From Bacteroidota bacterium (GTDB taxonomy: Bacteria; Bacteroidota; Bacteroidia; Flavobacteriales; Schleiferiaceae), in assembly GCA_003023665.1 (NCBI GenBank), contig PXYR01000018.1, positions 1-20,155 on the forward strand: a stretch of 20,155 nucleotides of DNA. The letters are read 5' to 3'. Below the pieces are notes generated by a model that saw only the letters and a list, made by a program, of their open reading frames with translations, searched no databases and was not told the origin of the DNA. Position numbers and translations under genes: made by a program. This document shows, piece by piece, positions 1-9,106 of this stretch; positions within the stretch are counted from its first letter, which is position 1, and the number at the start of each line of letters is the position of its first letter.

Positions 1-640
1 CTAAATTTTTTGCAATCTGCTTATTTATAGCTCTAGCCCCTAAGCTTCCGCCAAGAACCAACAGCAGTTTTTTGCTTGGATTAAACCCTAATTGCTCTTT
101 GCAAGTATTTTGATTGGGAAGCGCTTTGGTAAAAACTTCTCTGATGGGGTTGCCTGTAAGTCTAACGCGGTCACTAGGGAAGAATCGAGCAGCGTTTTCA
201 TAGGCCGTACAAATGAATTGTGCTTTTTTCCCAAGTCGGATATTGGTAATTCCAGCATAGCTGTTTTGTTCTTGAACAATGGTCGGTATACCCATTCTTT
301 GAGCCATGAGTAAAACGGGTCCACTTGCGTAACCGCCAGTTCCTATCACGGCATCTGGCCTCATGGATTTAAGTAGTTTCCTACACCTACTTAGCGCAAT
401 GAGTAGCTTGAACGGTACATTCCAACTTTTCCACGGTTTTTTCCGATTAATTCCTGCAATGGGTACTCCCGTGATAGGGAAACCAGCATCTGGGACCTTG
501 GTCATCTCCATTTTACCCAATGCCCCTACAAAATGTATGGTTGCTTGTGGATGGCGTTTTTTAAGCGCGTTTGCAATACTTACTGCAGGGAAAATATGTC
601 CACCTGTTCCGCCGCCACTGATAATGAAAGTTTTAGCCAT
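1..640 (-). CDS. murG: UDP-GlcNAc:lipid I GlcNAc transferase MurG (5' part, cut by window edge)
   Basis: MurG transfers GlcNAc from UDP-GlcNAc to lipid I on the inner face of the cytoplasmic membrane, making lipid II. Translating the minus strand from the ATG at 640 gives 213 open residues running off the window start; MurG is usually about 360 residues, so roughly the N-terminal domain and the beginning of the C-terminal domain are present. Visible hallmarks are the glycine-rich GGGTGGH (residues 9-15), GTGGYASGP (100-108), the QEQNSYAG loop (123-130), GNPIR (163-167) and LGGSLGA (196-202). The start overlaps the ftsW stop by 8 bases (ATGGCTAA), which fixes the start choice and suggests translational coupling. 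Identification is secure; only the 3' end is unseen. Confidence 0.96.
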   Translation of the reverse strand, partial: MAKTFIISGGGTGGHIFPAVSIANALKKRHPQATIHFVGALGKMEMTKVPDAGFPITGVPIAGINRKKPWKSWNVPFKLLIALSRCRKLLKSMRPDAVIGTGGYASGPVLLMAQRMGIPTIVQEQNSYAGITNIRLGKKAQFICTAYENAARFFPSDRVRLTGNPIREVFTKALPNQNTCKEQLGFNPSKKLLLVLGGSLGARAINKQIAKNL

Positions 641-1829
641 GAGCAAGTGAGTTTTGTTCGTCAAAACTTTCTTCCTCTTCTTGCGGGCTGGTCCCAATTA
701 TGCGCTCAACATCCGTATGACTAACGGAAAGAATGACGCCCAAAGCAATACAGGTTACCCAAACAGAAGATCCCCCGGCACTTAGAAACGGGAGTGTCTG
801 CCCAGTTACAGGCATTAGGTCTATGGCTACTCCCATATTAACAATGGTTTGCAGGACAATACCGGAAGAAGCGGCTAACACAAGTAGGGTGCCAAATTTA
901 GTATGGGCCCGTCGGGCAATTTTCACAAACCGCCTGAACAGCAAGCCGTAAAAGAATATAAGTACAGTTGATCCAAAAAGACCGTATTCTTCTGTAATCA
1001 CCGCAAAGACAAAATCAGAATTAGATTGAGGTAAGAAATTTTTTTGAATGCTTTTTCCTGGACCTTTTCCAAAGACCTCACCTTCTGCAATGGCCATTTT
1101 GGCCAACTCTGTTTGATAGTTGCTATCTTCATTGCTAGGGTCTACAAAATTTACAATACGTGCCTTCCAGGTCGCCACACGATTTGATATATTAGGAAAG
1201 GCCAATACAATCAGGACGAATATTAGAAGAGCCCCTAGGCCTGCTGCAATAATTTTCCATAATAACTTCCAGGGTACGCCTGCTACAGTCATTAAAATAA
1301 AGGCCATTGTGAATATGACTGCTGTCGTTGAAAAATCAGCAGGTAGAATTAGAATCAGAGTGGTTCCTATCATTAAAAGCGGCGCCTTCATGTCTGTGAA
1401 CGTCAAAATTTCTCTAGACTTTGAAAACCACTTGGCGAGCCAAATCAACAGCGCTAACGAAGCAAAAGCTGATGTTTGAAAGCTCATTCCAAGGATAGGG
1501 ATACGCACCCAACGAGAAGCATTGGCGCCTCCCATTTCTGTGCCTTGAAACATAGTGATTACAAGCAATACGAGTGCTGCAGGCATTGCCAATTGAACCA
1601 GCTTACCAATTAATCGAAAGTTCAATCTATGAACGGCGTACATGAATATACCCCCTATGAAGAGGTGCATCATGTGACGTGTGAGAAAAGTAAAGGTATT
1701 TCCGCCACCATATTTATGGGCCAATGAACTGCTTGCGCTATACGTTGGCAAGAAGCTCACAACCATAAGTATTAGAATAAGCCCCCATGTATAGAGGTCT
1801 CCCTTTAAATATTTTCTTACTGTATCCAC
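633..1829 (-). CDS. ftsW: Septal peptidoglycan polymerase FtsW (SEDS family)
   Basis: FtsW is the multi-pass SEDS glycosyltransferase that polymerises lipid II at the division septum together with the class B PBP FtsI. The 398-residue product is strongly hydrophobic, with many predicted membrane spans between residues 12 and 370. The SEDS signatures are present: LPQSNSDFVFAVITEEYG (266-283), whose Asp272 aligns with the catalytic aspartate of RodA/FtsW, and DLMPVTGQTLPFLSAGGSS (337-355). FtsW rather than RodA is preferred because of its place between murD and murG in the dcw operon. The C-terminal tail (residues 381-393) is acidic and cytoplasmic. It begins 11 bases after the murD stop. Confidence 0.96.
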   Translation of the reverse strand: MDTVRKYLKGDLYTWGLILILMVVSFLPTYSASSSLAHKYGGGNTFTFLTRHMMHLFIGGIFMYAVHRLNFRLIGKLVQLAMPAALVLLVITMFQGTEMGGANASRWVRIPILGMSFQTSAFASLALLIWLAKWFSKSREILTFTDMKAPLLMIGTTLILILPADFSTTAVIFTMAFILMTVAGVPWKLLWKIIAAGLGALLIFVLIVLAFPNISNRVATWKARIVNFVDPSNEDSNYQTELAKMAIAEGEVFGKGPGKSIQKNFLPQSNSDFVFAVITEEYGLFGSTVLIFFYGLLFRRFVKIARRAHTKFGTLLVLAASSGIVLQTIVNMGVAIDLMPVTGQTLPFLSAGGSSVWVTCIALGVILSVSHTDVERIIGTSPQEEEESFDEQNSLAHG

Positions 1830-1840
1830 CGCTTTTCTAT

Positions 1841-3211
1841 CTATAGATTGCGTACTTGATCTTTGAATTGATTGCCTCGGTCTTCAAAATTTTCAAAAAG
1901 ATCAAACGATGCGCAGCAGGGGCTGAGCAATACGGCATCTCCTTTTTTAGCTAGTCTTGCTGCTTTGCGAACGGCACTTTTCATGCTATCTGCTTCAATA
2001 ACTTCAGTGATACTGCCAAAGGCCTCTATAATCTTTGAATTATCCACGCCAAGCGCAATGATACTTTTGACCTTATTTTCAACCAATCCAATGAGTTCAT
2101 TGTAGTCGTTGCCTTTGTCTACGCCGCCTACAATCCAGACTACGGGCTTATGTTGACATTCTAGTGCGTAGTACGTGGCATTTACATTGGTTGCCTTGCT
2201 ATCATTTATGTATTCCACACCGCTGATGTTCAGCACACTTTCAAGACGGTGCTCCAATGCATCAAACGATTGTAGTTTTTCACGAATAGTTTGATTTCTC
2301 ACTTTTAGTAGTTGTGCGCTCAGGCCAGCAGCCATTCCGTTGTACGTGTTGTGCTTGCCTTGCATTGCTAATTCTTCAATAGTCATTGCTTCGTTGTTTA
2401 ATGTAATTGTGATTTTGTTATTGTTGAGTTGTGCAACTCTATGAGGTCCTGCTGGAGCGTCAATTCCAACAGCAAACAGAGTTGCTTTGATGTTCTTTGT
2501 TTGTTGCCATTTTTTCAAGAATTCCGTACTTACTTTATCGTCGTCACAGTAGATAAAATGACCTGTGTCTGCCGTGTAATCCAAGAGTTGGAATTTGCTT
2601 CGCGCATATTTACCGATGTCGTAATCGTATCGGTCTAAATGGTCTGGAGTAATGTTGGTTAAAATGCTAATGTGCGGTTCAAAGATTAGGGCGTCGTCTA
2701 ATTGGAAGCTGCTCACCTCTAGTACAATTACTTCGGGGTCATTTTGTCCATCTTCTAGCCGTTGGGAGAGCGCTCGGCCCAAACTCAAACCAATATTCCC
2801 CGCCAATACCGTGTCGTATTGAGCAGAAATAATGTGATGACAAAGTGTTGCTGTGGTGGTTTTGCCGTTTGAACCGGTAATGGCAACAATTTTTGCTGAG
2901 GTATGTCTAGACGCCCAGTCCAATTCACCCATCAACGGCTTATCCGTTTCTTTGATTTTCTGAATGATTGGTGCCGTATGCGGAATGCCGGGACTTTTAA
3001 TGATAGCGTCAGCACTTAAAATAGCAGCTTCAGAATGGCCGCCTTCCTCATATTTCACGCCCCAACTTGTTAAGGCCGATTTATCCTGGTCACTAAGACT
3101 AGCGTATTCGCTTAAGAATACGCGCACGCCAAGCTTTGAGGCAAATCGTGCCGCACCCATGCCGCTTTCTCCGGCTCCTAAAATGGCGATATGTTGGTAA
3201 GGTGTGTTCAA
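1841..3211 (-). CDS. murD: UDP-MurNAc-L-alanine:D-glutamate ligase MurD
   Basis: MurD adds D-glutamate to UDP-MurNAc-L-Ala in the cytoplasm, using ATP. The 456-residue length is normal. The N-terminal Rossmann-type UDP-binding domain begins with ILGAGESGMGAA (10-21). The central ATPase domain has the Mur-ligase P-loop TGSNGKTTT (112-120), EVSSFQLD (165-172) and the TNITPDHLDRY stretch (185-195). The lysine of ARSKFQLL (Lys206) is the likely carbamylated residue. The NDSKATN motif near residue 335 marks the C-terminal domain. It lies 3 bases after mraY, in line with the standard order mraY-murD-ftsW-murG. No frameshift or missing key residue was noticed. Confidence 0.96.
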   Translation of the reverse strand: MNTPYQHIAILGAGESGMGAARFASKLGVRVFLSEYASLSDQDKSALTSWGVKYEEGGHSEAAILSADAIIKSPGIPHTAPIIQKIKETDKPLMGELDWASRHTSAKIVAITGSNGKTTTATLCHHIISAQYDTVLAGNIGLSLGRALSQRLEDGQNDPEVIVLEVSSFQLDDALIFEPHISILTNITPDHLDRYDYDIGKYARSKFQLLDYTADTGHFIYCDDDKVSTEFLKKWQQTKNIKATLFAVGIDAPAGPHRVAQLNNNKITITLNNEAMTIEELAMQGKHNTYNGMAAGLSAQLLKVRNQTIREKLQSFDALEHRLESVLNISGVEYINDSKATNVNATYYALECQHKPVVWIVGGVDKGNDYNELIGLVENKVKSIIALGVDNSKIIEAFGSITEVIEADSMKSAVRKAARLAKKGDAVLLSPCCASFDLFENFEDRGNQFKDQVRNL

Positions 3212-3214
3212 GTG

Positions 3215-4441
3215 TTATCTCAATTTCAAGGTTGCAATGGCTGCAACAGCGAGCATGATGCCCACTATCCAGAATCGCGTGACGATTTTAGTTTCGGGGT
3301 AATTCTTTTTCTGGTAATGGTGATGAAGTGGGCTCATCAAGAAGACGCGCTTGCCTTCGCCAAATTTTTTCTTAGTGTATTTGAAATAACTCACTTGGAT
3401 GATTACGCTTAGATTCTCTACAAGGAATATCCCGGCGATAATGGGAAGTAAAAACTCTTTACGAACGGCAAGCGCCAATACCGCGATGATAGCGCCAATG
3501 GCCAATGAGCCGGTATCTCCCATGAATACTTGAGCTGGAAAACTATTGTACCATAAAAATCCAATAGCAGCTCCAATGAAGGCTGCGGTGAATATTACAA
3601 GTTCCCCTGTATTTGGGATATACATGATGTTGAGGTAGCTCGCAAAAATGATGGAGCCACTTACATAGGCTAAAACGAGCAGGGCAGTTGCGGCAATTGC
3701 CGAAGTTCCAGTTGCCAAACCATCAAGACCGTCTGTAAGGTTGGCGCCATTAGATACCGCAGTAATGATGAATATAACGGCTAGAATATATACAATGGAG
3801 GTGATTGGCTTTCCTGAGTCTCCCATCCAATTGGTGAAATAGGCGTAATCAAATTCGTTGTCTTTAAAGAATGGAATAGTCGTCTTTGTGCTTTTAACGG
3901 CATCTCCATAGGAGGGGCCGTTTGCCGATTCGAACTGTTCGGTTTGAACAACGGGTAATTGTTCTTTTATAGTTACTTCTGGATGGAAGTAGAGTGTAGC
4001 GCCAACTATGATGCCGAGTCCTACCTGACCGATGACTTTAAAAATTCCTCTAAGGCCTTTTTTATCCTTTTTGAATACTTTGATGTAGTCGTCCACAAAA
4101 CCAATGCTCCCCATCCATAGGGTACTTACAAGCATAAGGATGATGTATATATTGTCCAGTTTTGCCCAGAGTAATGTTGGAAAAACAATTGCCATAAGGA
4201 TGATGATTCCCCCCATAGTCGGCGTACCTGACTTTTCTTGTTGTCCTTCAAGTCCTAAGTCGCGAACAGTTTCCCCAACTTGTAACCTATGAAGGCGGTC
4301 AATTAATTTTTTTCCAAAGACCATGCTGATTAATAGCGAAGTAATTACAGCCATTGCCGCACGGAAGGTGATGTATTGAAAAACACCTGCGCCGGGCAAA
4401 TCATAGGTTTGGTTTAAAAAGTCAAATAGGTAATAAAGCAT
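3215..4441 (-). CDS. mraY: Phospho-MurNAc-pentapeptide transferase MraY
   Basis: MraY transfers phospho-MurNAc-pentapeptide onto undecaprenyl phosphate, making lipid I at the inner membrane. Diagnostic motifs are the catalytic Asp pair in FVDDYIKVFKK (115-125), NLTDGLDGLATG (234-245), FMGDTGSLAIG (306-316) and the PLHHHYQ histidine cluster (371-377). At 408 residues it is longer than the roughly 360 of E. coli MraY. The extra length is largely a polar loop at about 155-205 between membrane spans, containing a charged and aromatic-rich segment. From memory, Bacteroidota MraY proteins commonly carry such an extension. The gene starts 1 base after the murE stop (TAGTATG), so the two are probably translationally coupled. 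Confidence 0.96.
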   Translation of the reverse strand: MLYYLFDFLNQTYDLPGAGVFQYITFRAAMAVITSLLISMVFGKKLIDRLHRLQVGETVRDLGLEGQQEKSGTPTMGGIIILMAIVFPTLLWAKLDNIYIILMLVSTLWMGSIGFVDDYIKVFKKDKKGLRGIFKVIGQVGLGIIVGATLYFHPEVTIKEQLPVVQTEQFESANGPSYGDAVKSTKTTIPFFKDNEFDYAYFTNWMGDSGKPITSIVYILAVIFIITAVSNGANLTDGLDGLATGTSAIAATALLVLAYVSGSIIFASYLNIMYIPNTGELVIFTAAFIGAAIGFLWYNSFPAQVFMGDTGSLAIGAIIAVLALAVRKEFLLPIIAGIFLVENLSVIIQVSYFKYTKKKFGEGKRVFLMSPLHHHYQKKNYPETKIVTRFWIVGIMLAVAAIATLKLR

Positions 4442-4442
4442 A

Positions 4443-5897
4443 CTAACTGTTCAATAAGAGGGTTACTTCGTGTACATCGTCAAAGTCGAATCGAGTACCC
4501 TTGATTTCTTGATATTTTTCATGTCCTTTGCCGGCAACAAGCACGATATCGCCCTCTTTTGCCAGCATGACTGCCGACTTAATAGCCTGTCTTCGGTCCA
4601 TGATTTCGAGTGTTTTACTCTTCAGGTTGGGACTTAACCCATTTGCCATTTCAGCGATAATTGTATCTGGATCCTCATCACGTGGATTATCAGAAGTGAG
4701 TATGGTGGTGTCACTATTTTCTGCAGCAATAGCAGCCATTTGAGGACGCTTGCCTTTGTCTCTATTTCCGCCACAGCCTACTACCGTAATTATTTTGCCT
4801 TTTCCTTCATTGATGGTTGCAATCGTATTTAAGACATTTTGAAGTGCGTCCGGTGTATGTGCATAGTCCACAATGGCTACTATTCCCTTGCCAGTGATGG
4901 TTTGGAATCTACCTTCAACGGGAGTTAAAAGGCTGAGTGTGGTGAGTACTTGTAGTGCATCTTTGCCTAATTCAATGGCAGTTGCATACGCCGCGCAAAG
5001 ATTATAGGCATTGAAATCCCCCATGATTCTGGTCCAGCATTCTTGTTCATTGATGGTCAATAGCATTCCGTCGAATTGCCGTTCAAGAATTTTCACTTTG
5101 TAATCACTTGGAAACTTAAGCGCATAGCTGCGCTTGATTGCCTTGCAGTCTTGCACCATGGTTTGGCCGTGTTTGACATCTTCATTGAAAATGGCTACGG
5201 CTTCTTTTTTTAGCCCGTCAAAGAGCATTTTTTTGGCTTTGATGTAGCCGTTCATATCGCCGTGGTAGTCCAAATGGTCTCTTGTAATGTTGGTGAATAC
5301 GGCTACGTCAAAATCTACATGTGCTGCCCTATGTTGAACAAGAGCATGGGAACTCACTTCCATAAAGCAATACTTTACTCCTGCTTGATGCATATTGTGC
5401 ATATGCTCTTGTATTGTAATTGCGTCTGGAGTGGTATGTGTGGCAGGGAGGCTATTACGGCCAATTCTCACATCAATGGTGCTCAATAATCCGCAGAGCT
5501 CGCCTTCAATCTGCGAGAAGAGGTTAAAGAGCAGGGTAGTTATGGTGGTTTTTCCATTGGTTCCAGTCACGCCAATGACTTTCATTTTTTTAGAAGGATT
5601 GCTATACCAATTGCTGGCTACAGCACTAAGCGCAAAGGCGCTATCTGAAGTTTGCACATAGTGTATACCTTTTTGTATTCGATCCGGTAACCGCTCACAA
5701 ACTACAGCAATAGCACCTAGTTCAATCGCTTTATCTATGAAGAGATGGCCGTCCACTTGGGTTCCAGGCACTGCAATAAAGAGTGCGTTTTTGGCCGACT
5801 TTCTACTGTCGTAGCAAATGTGCTCAATGGCAATTTGTGTACTGCCAATAACTTCCTTGAGACGGATGCCGTAGATGAGGTCTTTCAATAATTTCAT
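4443..5897 (-). CDS. murE: UDP-MurNAc-tripeptide synthetase MurE, meso-diaminopimelate type
   Basis: MurE adds the third stem-peptide amino acid to UDP-MurNAc-L-Ala-D-Glu in the cytoplasm. The P-loop is TGTNGKTT (111-118). HTTPDAI (154-160), EVSSHAL (180-186) and TNITRDHLDYHG (202-213) are typical of MurE. The DNPR tetrapeptide at 403-406 (followed by DEDP) is the known specificity motif for meso-diaminopimelate, as opposed to lysine-adding enzymes. Length 484 is normal. The ATG overlaps the ftsI stop in an ATGA arrangement (4 bases). A GKGHEKYQ stretch (457-464) lies in the C-terminal domain. Confidence 0.97.
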   Translation of the reverse strand: MKLLKDLIYGIRLKEVIGSTQIAIEHICYDSRKSAKNALFIAVPGTQVDGHLFIDKAIELGAIAVVCERLPDRIQKGIHYVQTSDSAFALSAVASNWYSNPSKKMKVIGVTGTNGKTTITTLLFNLFSQIEGELCGLLSTIDVRIGRNSLPATHTTPDAITIQEHMHNMHQAGVKYCFMEVSSHALVQHRAAHVDFDVAVFTNITRDHLDYHGDMNGYIKAKKMLFDGLKKEAVAIFNEDVKHGQTMVQDCKAIKRSYALKFPSDYKVKILERQFDGMLLTINEQECWTRIMGDFNAYNLCAAYATAIELGKDALQVLTTLSLLTPVEGRFQTITGKGIVAIVDYAHTPDALQNVLNTIATINEGKGKIITVVGCGGNRDKGKRPQMAAIAAENSDTTILTSDNPRDEDPDTIIAEMANGLSPNLKSKTLEIMDRRQAIKSAVMLAKEGDIVLVAGKGHEKYQEIKGTRFDFDDVHEVTLLLNS

Positions 5898-7876
5898 CGC
5901 AAGGTTAGATTGATTTCGGTTATGGTATTCAGTGGCGTTCCAACAACAGGACTTTGGCTTATTACATGCCCTGTTCCTTCCATATTCACCTTGATATTAT
6001 GTGGGCCGACTGCACGTAGCACTTCCCGGGCATTTAGACCTTTAAGGCTTGGGATGAAGTTCTTTTGAAAGGCTTCGTCAATTCTTGGAATAGATGAATG
6101 GGCCGTATTATTGATTGCTAAAAGTTTGCCTCCCACTATTTCCGCTTCTTGAGGCATTTGGCTGTACACTTCATCTGAAATGGCTCGAAAAACAGGTCCT
6201 GCCACTTTGTTTCCATAATACCCTATTTGTTTAACAGGCTTATTGATCACCACAACACAAGAATATTTTGGATGGTCTGCGGGAAAATAACCGGCAAATG
6301 AACTCTGGTAATCGCTCGTGCCTTCAATCCAATAGTTCAATTGACAGGTTCCGGTTTTGCCGGCTAATTTCATTTTACTGTCCTTCAGGTTTGTGGCAGT
6401 TCCGCGTTCCACGACACCTTCTAATAGTGCCTGGAGTTTACCAATAGTCTCTTTGGAACATACTGCAGGGTTAAGCACTTTTGGTTCAAAGCGCTCTACT
6501 TGGCGTCCATGATCCATTATGTGGCTGACTACTTGAGGTTGCACCATGACGCCGTCGTTTGCTACGGCATTGTACATGGTTAAAAGCTGTAGTGGTGTGA
6601 ATGCGACGGAATAGCCATAGGCAATCCATGGAAGGGTAACCCCGGACCAATCTTTGTCACCTGGCATGGGTATTATTGGAGCTGATTCTCCTTTAATTCC
6701 CACTCCCGTTTTTTCATGAAACTTACGTGCATATAAAAAGTCAATGAATTCATTGGGCTTGTCTTTGAAATTGGAATAAATCAGCTTTACAATGGCCGTA
6801 TTGGAACTCTTTTCAAAAGCCTCTCTAAGGCTTATCTCCCCATAGCCACCGCGTCTTGAGTCTTTTACTTTTCGATCAAAAACTTGTATCACACCATTTT
6901 CTGTATCCACTTTAGTATTGGTATCGGCCTTGCCGGTTTCCAAAAGCGCCATGGTAGATAGTAGCTTCATGGTTGAGCCAGGTTCTGTGCATTCCCAAAC
7001 AGCATAATTTCTGAGCTCTGAATAGGTGCTGTCTTCATTACGACCTAAGTTGGCCATGGCTACAATTTTCCCGGTTTTTACTTCCATGACTACGGCACAG
7101 CCGTGATCTGCCTTGTAATGTTTGAGTTCTTTTAACAGGCTTTGCTGCGCCACGTCTTGGATTCGAGTGTCAATGGTGGTATATACGTCAAAACCGTCCA
7201 CGGGTTCTACAGCCTGTGGGTCGTCAATGGGCTTCCAATCTCCTCCTGCAATTTTTTGCTTTAATCGATTGCCAGGCTTCCCTCTTAGGTATTCGCTATA
7301 GTATCCTTCCAATCCAGCACTTGCACCTTCTAGGTCATACCCAATTGTTCTCATTTTGATGTTGGTGGCCATTTGAATGCGCTGTAGATCTTCTTCTACA
7401 ATTAAGCCCCCACGGTGTGCACCTCTTTTTAGAATAGGATATTGCCGGATTCTCTGCAGTTCGCTGAAGTTGAGCTTACTTGCCAATGGGATATAACGGC
7501 GCCTTTTGGACCGCTCTTCTCTTAGATACGCTGACCAGCCACTAGCGCTGTATTTGGAATTAATCGTTGCTAATTGCGCTCCAAGCGCATCCACTTCCGC
7601 ATCAAAAATTTCTTTATCTACCGTAACCGCATCAAAATGTATTTTATATACGGGTTTGGTGGTGGCCAGAGTCTTGCCGTCTGCAGAATAAATATCACCA
7701 CGTTTTGCCTCAATGATATGCCGTTCAATGACGCGCTCCTGGCTTTTAGCCCTAAGCTCAGGGCCTTGTACAAGACTTACATAGTACAAACGGATCAACA
7801 CTACGGCTAGCATCAGGTAGATGATACCGCTGGCCCAAGCAACTCGATTCTTTATGTTCTTTATCTCCGTGCTCAC
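5894..7876 (-). CDS. ftsI: Class B penicillin-binding protein FtsI/PBP3 with C-terminal PASTA domain, GTG start
   Basis: FtsI is the septal transpeptidase that cross-links peptidoglycan made by FtsW. A single N-terminal membrane span (about 14-34) is followed by the dimerisation/pedestal domain with RGDIYSADGK (59-68). The transpeptidase domain has the nucleophile motif STMK (Ser301, Lys304), SSN (357-359) and KTGT (507-510). Residues 606-660 form one PASTA repeat, recognisable by FIPSLKGLNAREVL and VVGTPL. At 660 residues it is somewhat longer than E. coli FtsI because of this tail. The start codon is GTG at 7874-7876 and overlaps the upstream stop as GTGA, which together with the good N-terminal match makes it the likely start. 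Confidence 0.95.
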   Translation of the reverse strand: MSTEIKNIKNRVAWASGIIYLMLAVVLIRLYYVSLVQGPELRAKSQERVIERHIIEAKRGDIYSADGKTLATTKPVYKIHFDAVTVDKEIFDAEVDALGAQLATINSKYSASGWSAYLREERSKRRRYIPLASKLNFSELQRIRQYPILKRGAHRGGLIVEEDLQRIQMATNIKMRTIGYDLEGASAGLEGYYSEYLRGKPGNRLKQKIAGGDWKPIDDPQAVEPVDGFDVYTTIDTRIQDVAQQSLLKELKHYKADHGCAVVMEVKTGKIVAMANLGRNEDSTYSELRNYAVWECTEPGSTMKLLSTMALLETGKADTNTKVDTENGVIQVFDRKVKDSRRGGYGEISLREAFEKSSNTAIVKLIYSNFKDKPNEFIDFLYARKFHEKTGVGIKGESAPIIPMPGDKDWSGVTLPWIAYGYSVAFTPLQLLTMYNAVANDGVMVQPQVVSHIMDHGRQVERFEPKVLNPAVCSKETIGKLQALLEGVVERGTATNLKDSKMKLAGKTGTCQLNYWIEGTSDYQSSFAGYFPADHPKYSCVVVINKPVKQIGYYGNKVAGPVFRAISDEVYSQMPQEAEIVGGKLLAINNTAHSSIPRIDEAFQKNFIPSLKGLNAREVLRAVGPHNIKVNMEGTGHVISQSPVVGTPLNTITEINLTLR

Positions 7877-8193
7877 TCCGTTATTATTATTTTTTCTGGT
7901 CTCACCTCTGGTTGCATCAAACCGAGTTCTTCTGCCTTCGTAATCACTCGGCTTTCTAGTGACAGTTTGGTCAGTCGTTCTTTGGTTTCAGTATGTTCGG
8001 CCTCAAGTGTTTGACGCTTTCTGCTGAGGTCGTCTATTTTGTGCACTTTTTTATCAGCGCTGTGGCTCACGTAAATACTGATTAGCGCCAAAAAGCTGAG
8101 CCAACCTGCGAAAGGCAGGAATTTGATGATGGCTTCATCTGTGATTTTCAAACGATTCCCAAGAGTGCTAAAAAAGATTTTGACCTTATTCAT
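7873..8193 (-). CDS. ftsL: FtsL-like divisome protein
   Basis: This is a small bitopic membrane protein of 106 residues. It has a short basic cytoplasmic N-terminus, one membrane span at about residues 25-43, then a heptad-like charged coiled-coil region (about 48-82) and a short extracytoplasmic end containing AEELGLMQPE, which resembles the A..LGL motif of FtsL proteins. FtsL works with FtsB and FtsQ to recruit and activate FtsW/FtsI. Sequence conservation in this family is weak, so the call relies on topology plus position between rsmH and ftsI, the classical ftsL slot. It overlaps rsmH by 8 bases and ftsI by 4 bases. Confidence 0.85.
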   Translation of the reverse strand: MNKVKIFFSTLGNRLKITDEAIIKFLPFAGWLSFLALISIYVSHSADKKVHKIDDLSRKRQTLEAEHTETKERLTKLSLESRVITKAEELGLMQPEVRPEKIIITE

Positions 8194-9106
8194 CTCTATT
8201 CCATTCTGTATGAGTTCGTTCCGCTATCCTGAGCTTGGCGCTTGTTGCTCGCGGATTCGTGGCATTTTCTTCTGCGCCAGATACAATGGGCTTTCGTGTT
8301 ATGGCTTTTAGCGGTAGGTGCTTTACTCCAAAGAAATCGCTCTCCGTTTGGCCTGCTGCTTTTCCTTCTTTGATGAAGTTTTTGACCATTCTGTCTTCTA
8401 AGCTGTGATAGCTCATGACGACTAGTCTTCCGCCAGGTTTTAAAACATCAATTGCACCATAGAGCATGTCTTCTAGCACCTCTAGCTCGCTATTGACTTC
8501 CATTCTAAGTCCTTGGAAAACTTGAGCTACATATTTGTGCCATTGTCCTCTTGGAGCGAGTGGCTCACACAATTCACGCAAGGCAGCCGTTGTAGTTAGC
8601 GGATGATTCGCACGTGCCATAAGCAGTGCGTTCACCAATGACCTGAGGCCTTTTATATCTGTGTGTTTTCTGAATAGATCGTAAAGCGCCTGTTCCTCAT
8701 AGGTTTCTAGCACTTCCGCAGCACTTATGCCGGAGCCCGGATTCATGCGCATGTCCAGCGGACCGTCAAATCGAATAGAGAATCCTCTTTCGCCTTCGTC
8801 AAATTGGTGTGAAGAGACGCCAAGGTCTGCTAATATTCCGTCTACAAATCTTGCGTCTTGTAATCGAAGATGATTCTTGATGTACCTAAAGTTGGCTGCA
8901 ATAAATACAAGGTTTGGATGTTCTGGGAGGTTTGCTTTTGCATCCGGGTCTTGGTCAAAAGCGTAGAGCTTGCCAGTTGTTAGCTGTTCTAAAATGGCTT
9001 TACTATGACCGCCTCCACCAAAGGTCACGTCAACATACAATCCTTTTGGATTGATGTTAAGCCCCTCTAAGCATTCTTCTAAGAGAACAGGATCATGATA
9101 GCTCAT
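8186..9106 (-). CDS. rsmH: 16S rRNA (cytosine(1402)-N(4))-methyltransferase RsmH (MraW)
   Basis: RsmH methylates N4 of C1402 in the decoding centre of 16S rRNA using S-adenosylmethionine. The 306-residue product begins with YHDPVLLEE (3-11), followed by the SAM-binding VDVTFGGGGHS (25-35). ADLGVSSHQFD (93-103) and GFSIRFDGPLDMRM (108-121) are family signatures. The MSYHSLEDR motif and a C-terminal arginine-rich NPRATSAKLRIAER segment complete the match. The gene overlaps the mraZ stop by 14 bases and is the second gene of the operon. Confidence 0.97.
   Translation of the reverse strand: MSYHDPVLLEECLEGLNINPKGLYVDVTFGGGGHSKAILEQLTTGKLYAFDQDPDAKANLPEHPNLVFIAANFRYIKNHLRLQDARFVDGILADLGVSSHQFDEGERGFSIRFDGPLDMRMNPGSGISAAEVLETYEEQALYDLFRKHTDIKGLRSLVNALLMARANHPLTTTAALRELCEPLAPRGQWHKYVAQVFQGLRMEVNSELEVLEDMLYGAIDVLKPGGRLVVMSYHSLEDRMVKNFIKEGKAAGQTESDFFGVKHLPLKAITRKPIVSGAEENATNPRATSAKLRIAERTHTEWNRDE

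Noticed and set aside
1120..1479. Plus-strand open frame of 119 codons inside ftsW
   Set aside because: Shadow of the hydrophobic FtsW coding sequence; no start context or motif of its own.
5894..7876. ftsI GTG start and C-terminal PASTA repeat as anomalies
   Set aside because: The GTGA overlap is a normal coupling arrangement, and a PASTA-containing FtsI is, as far as I recall, usual in Bacteroidota.
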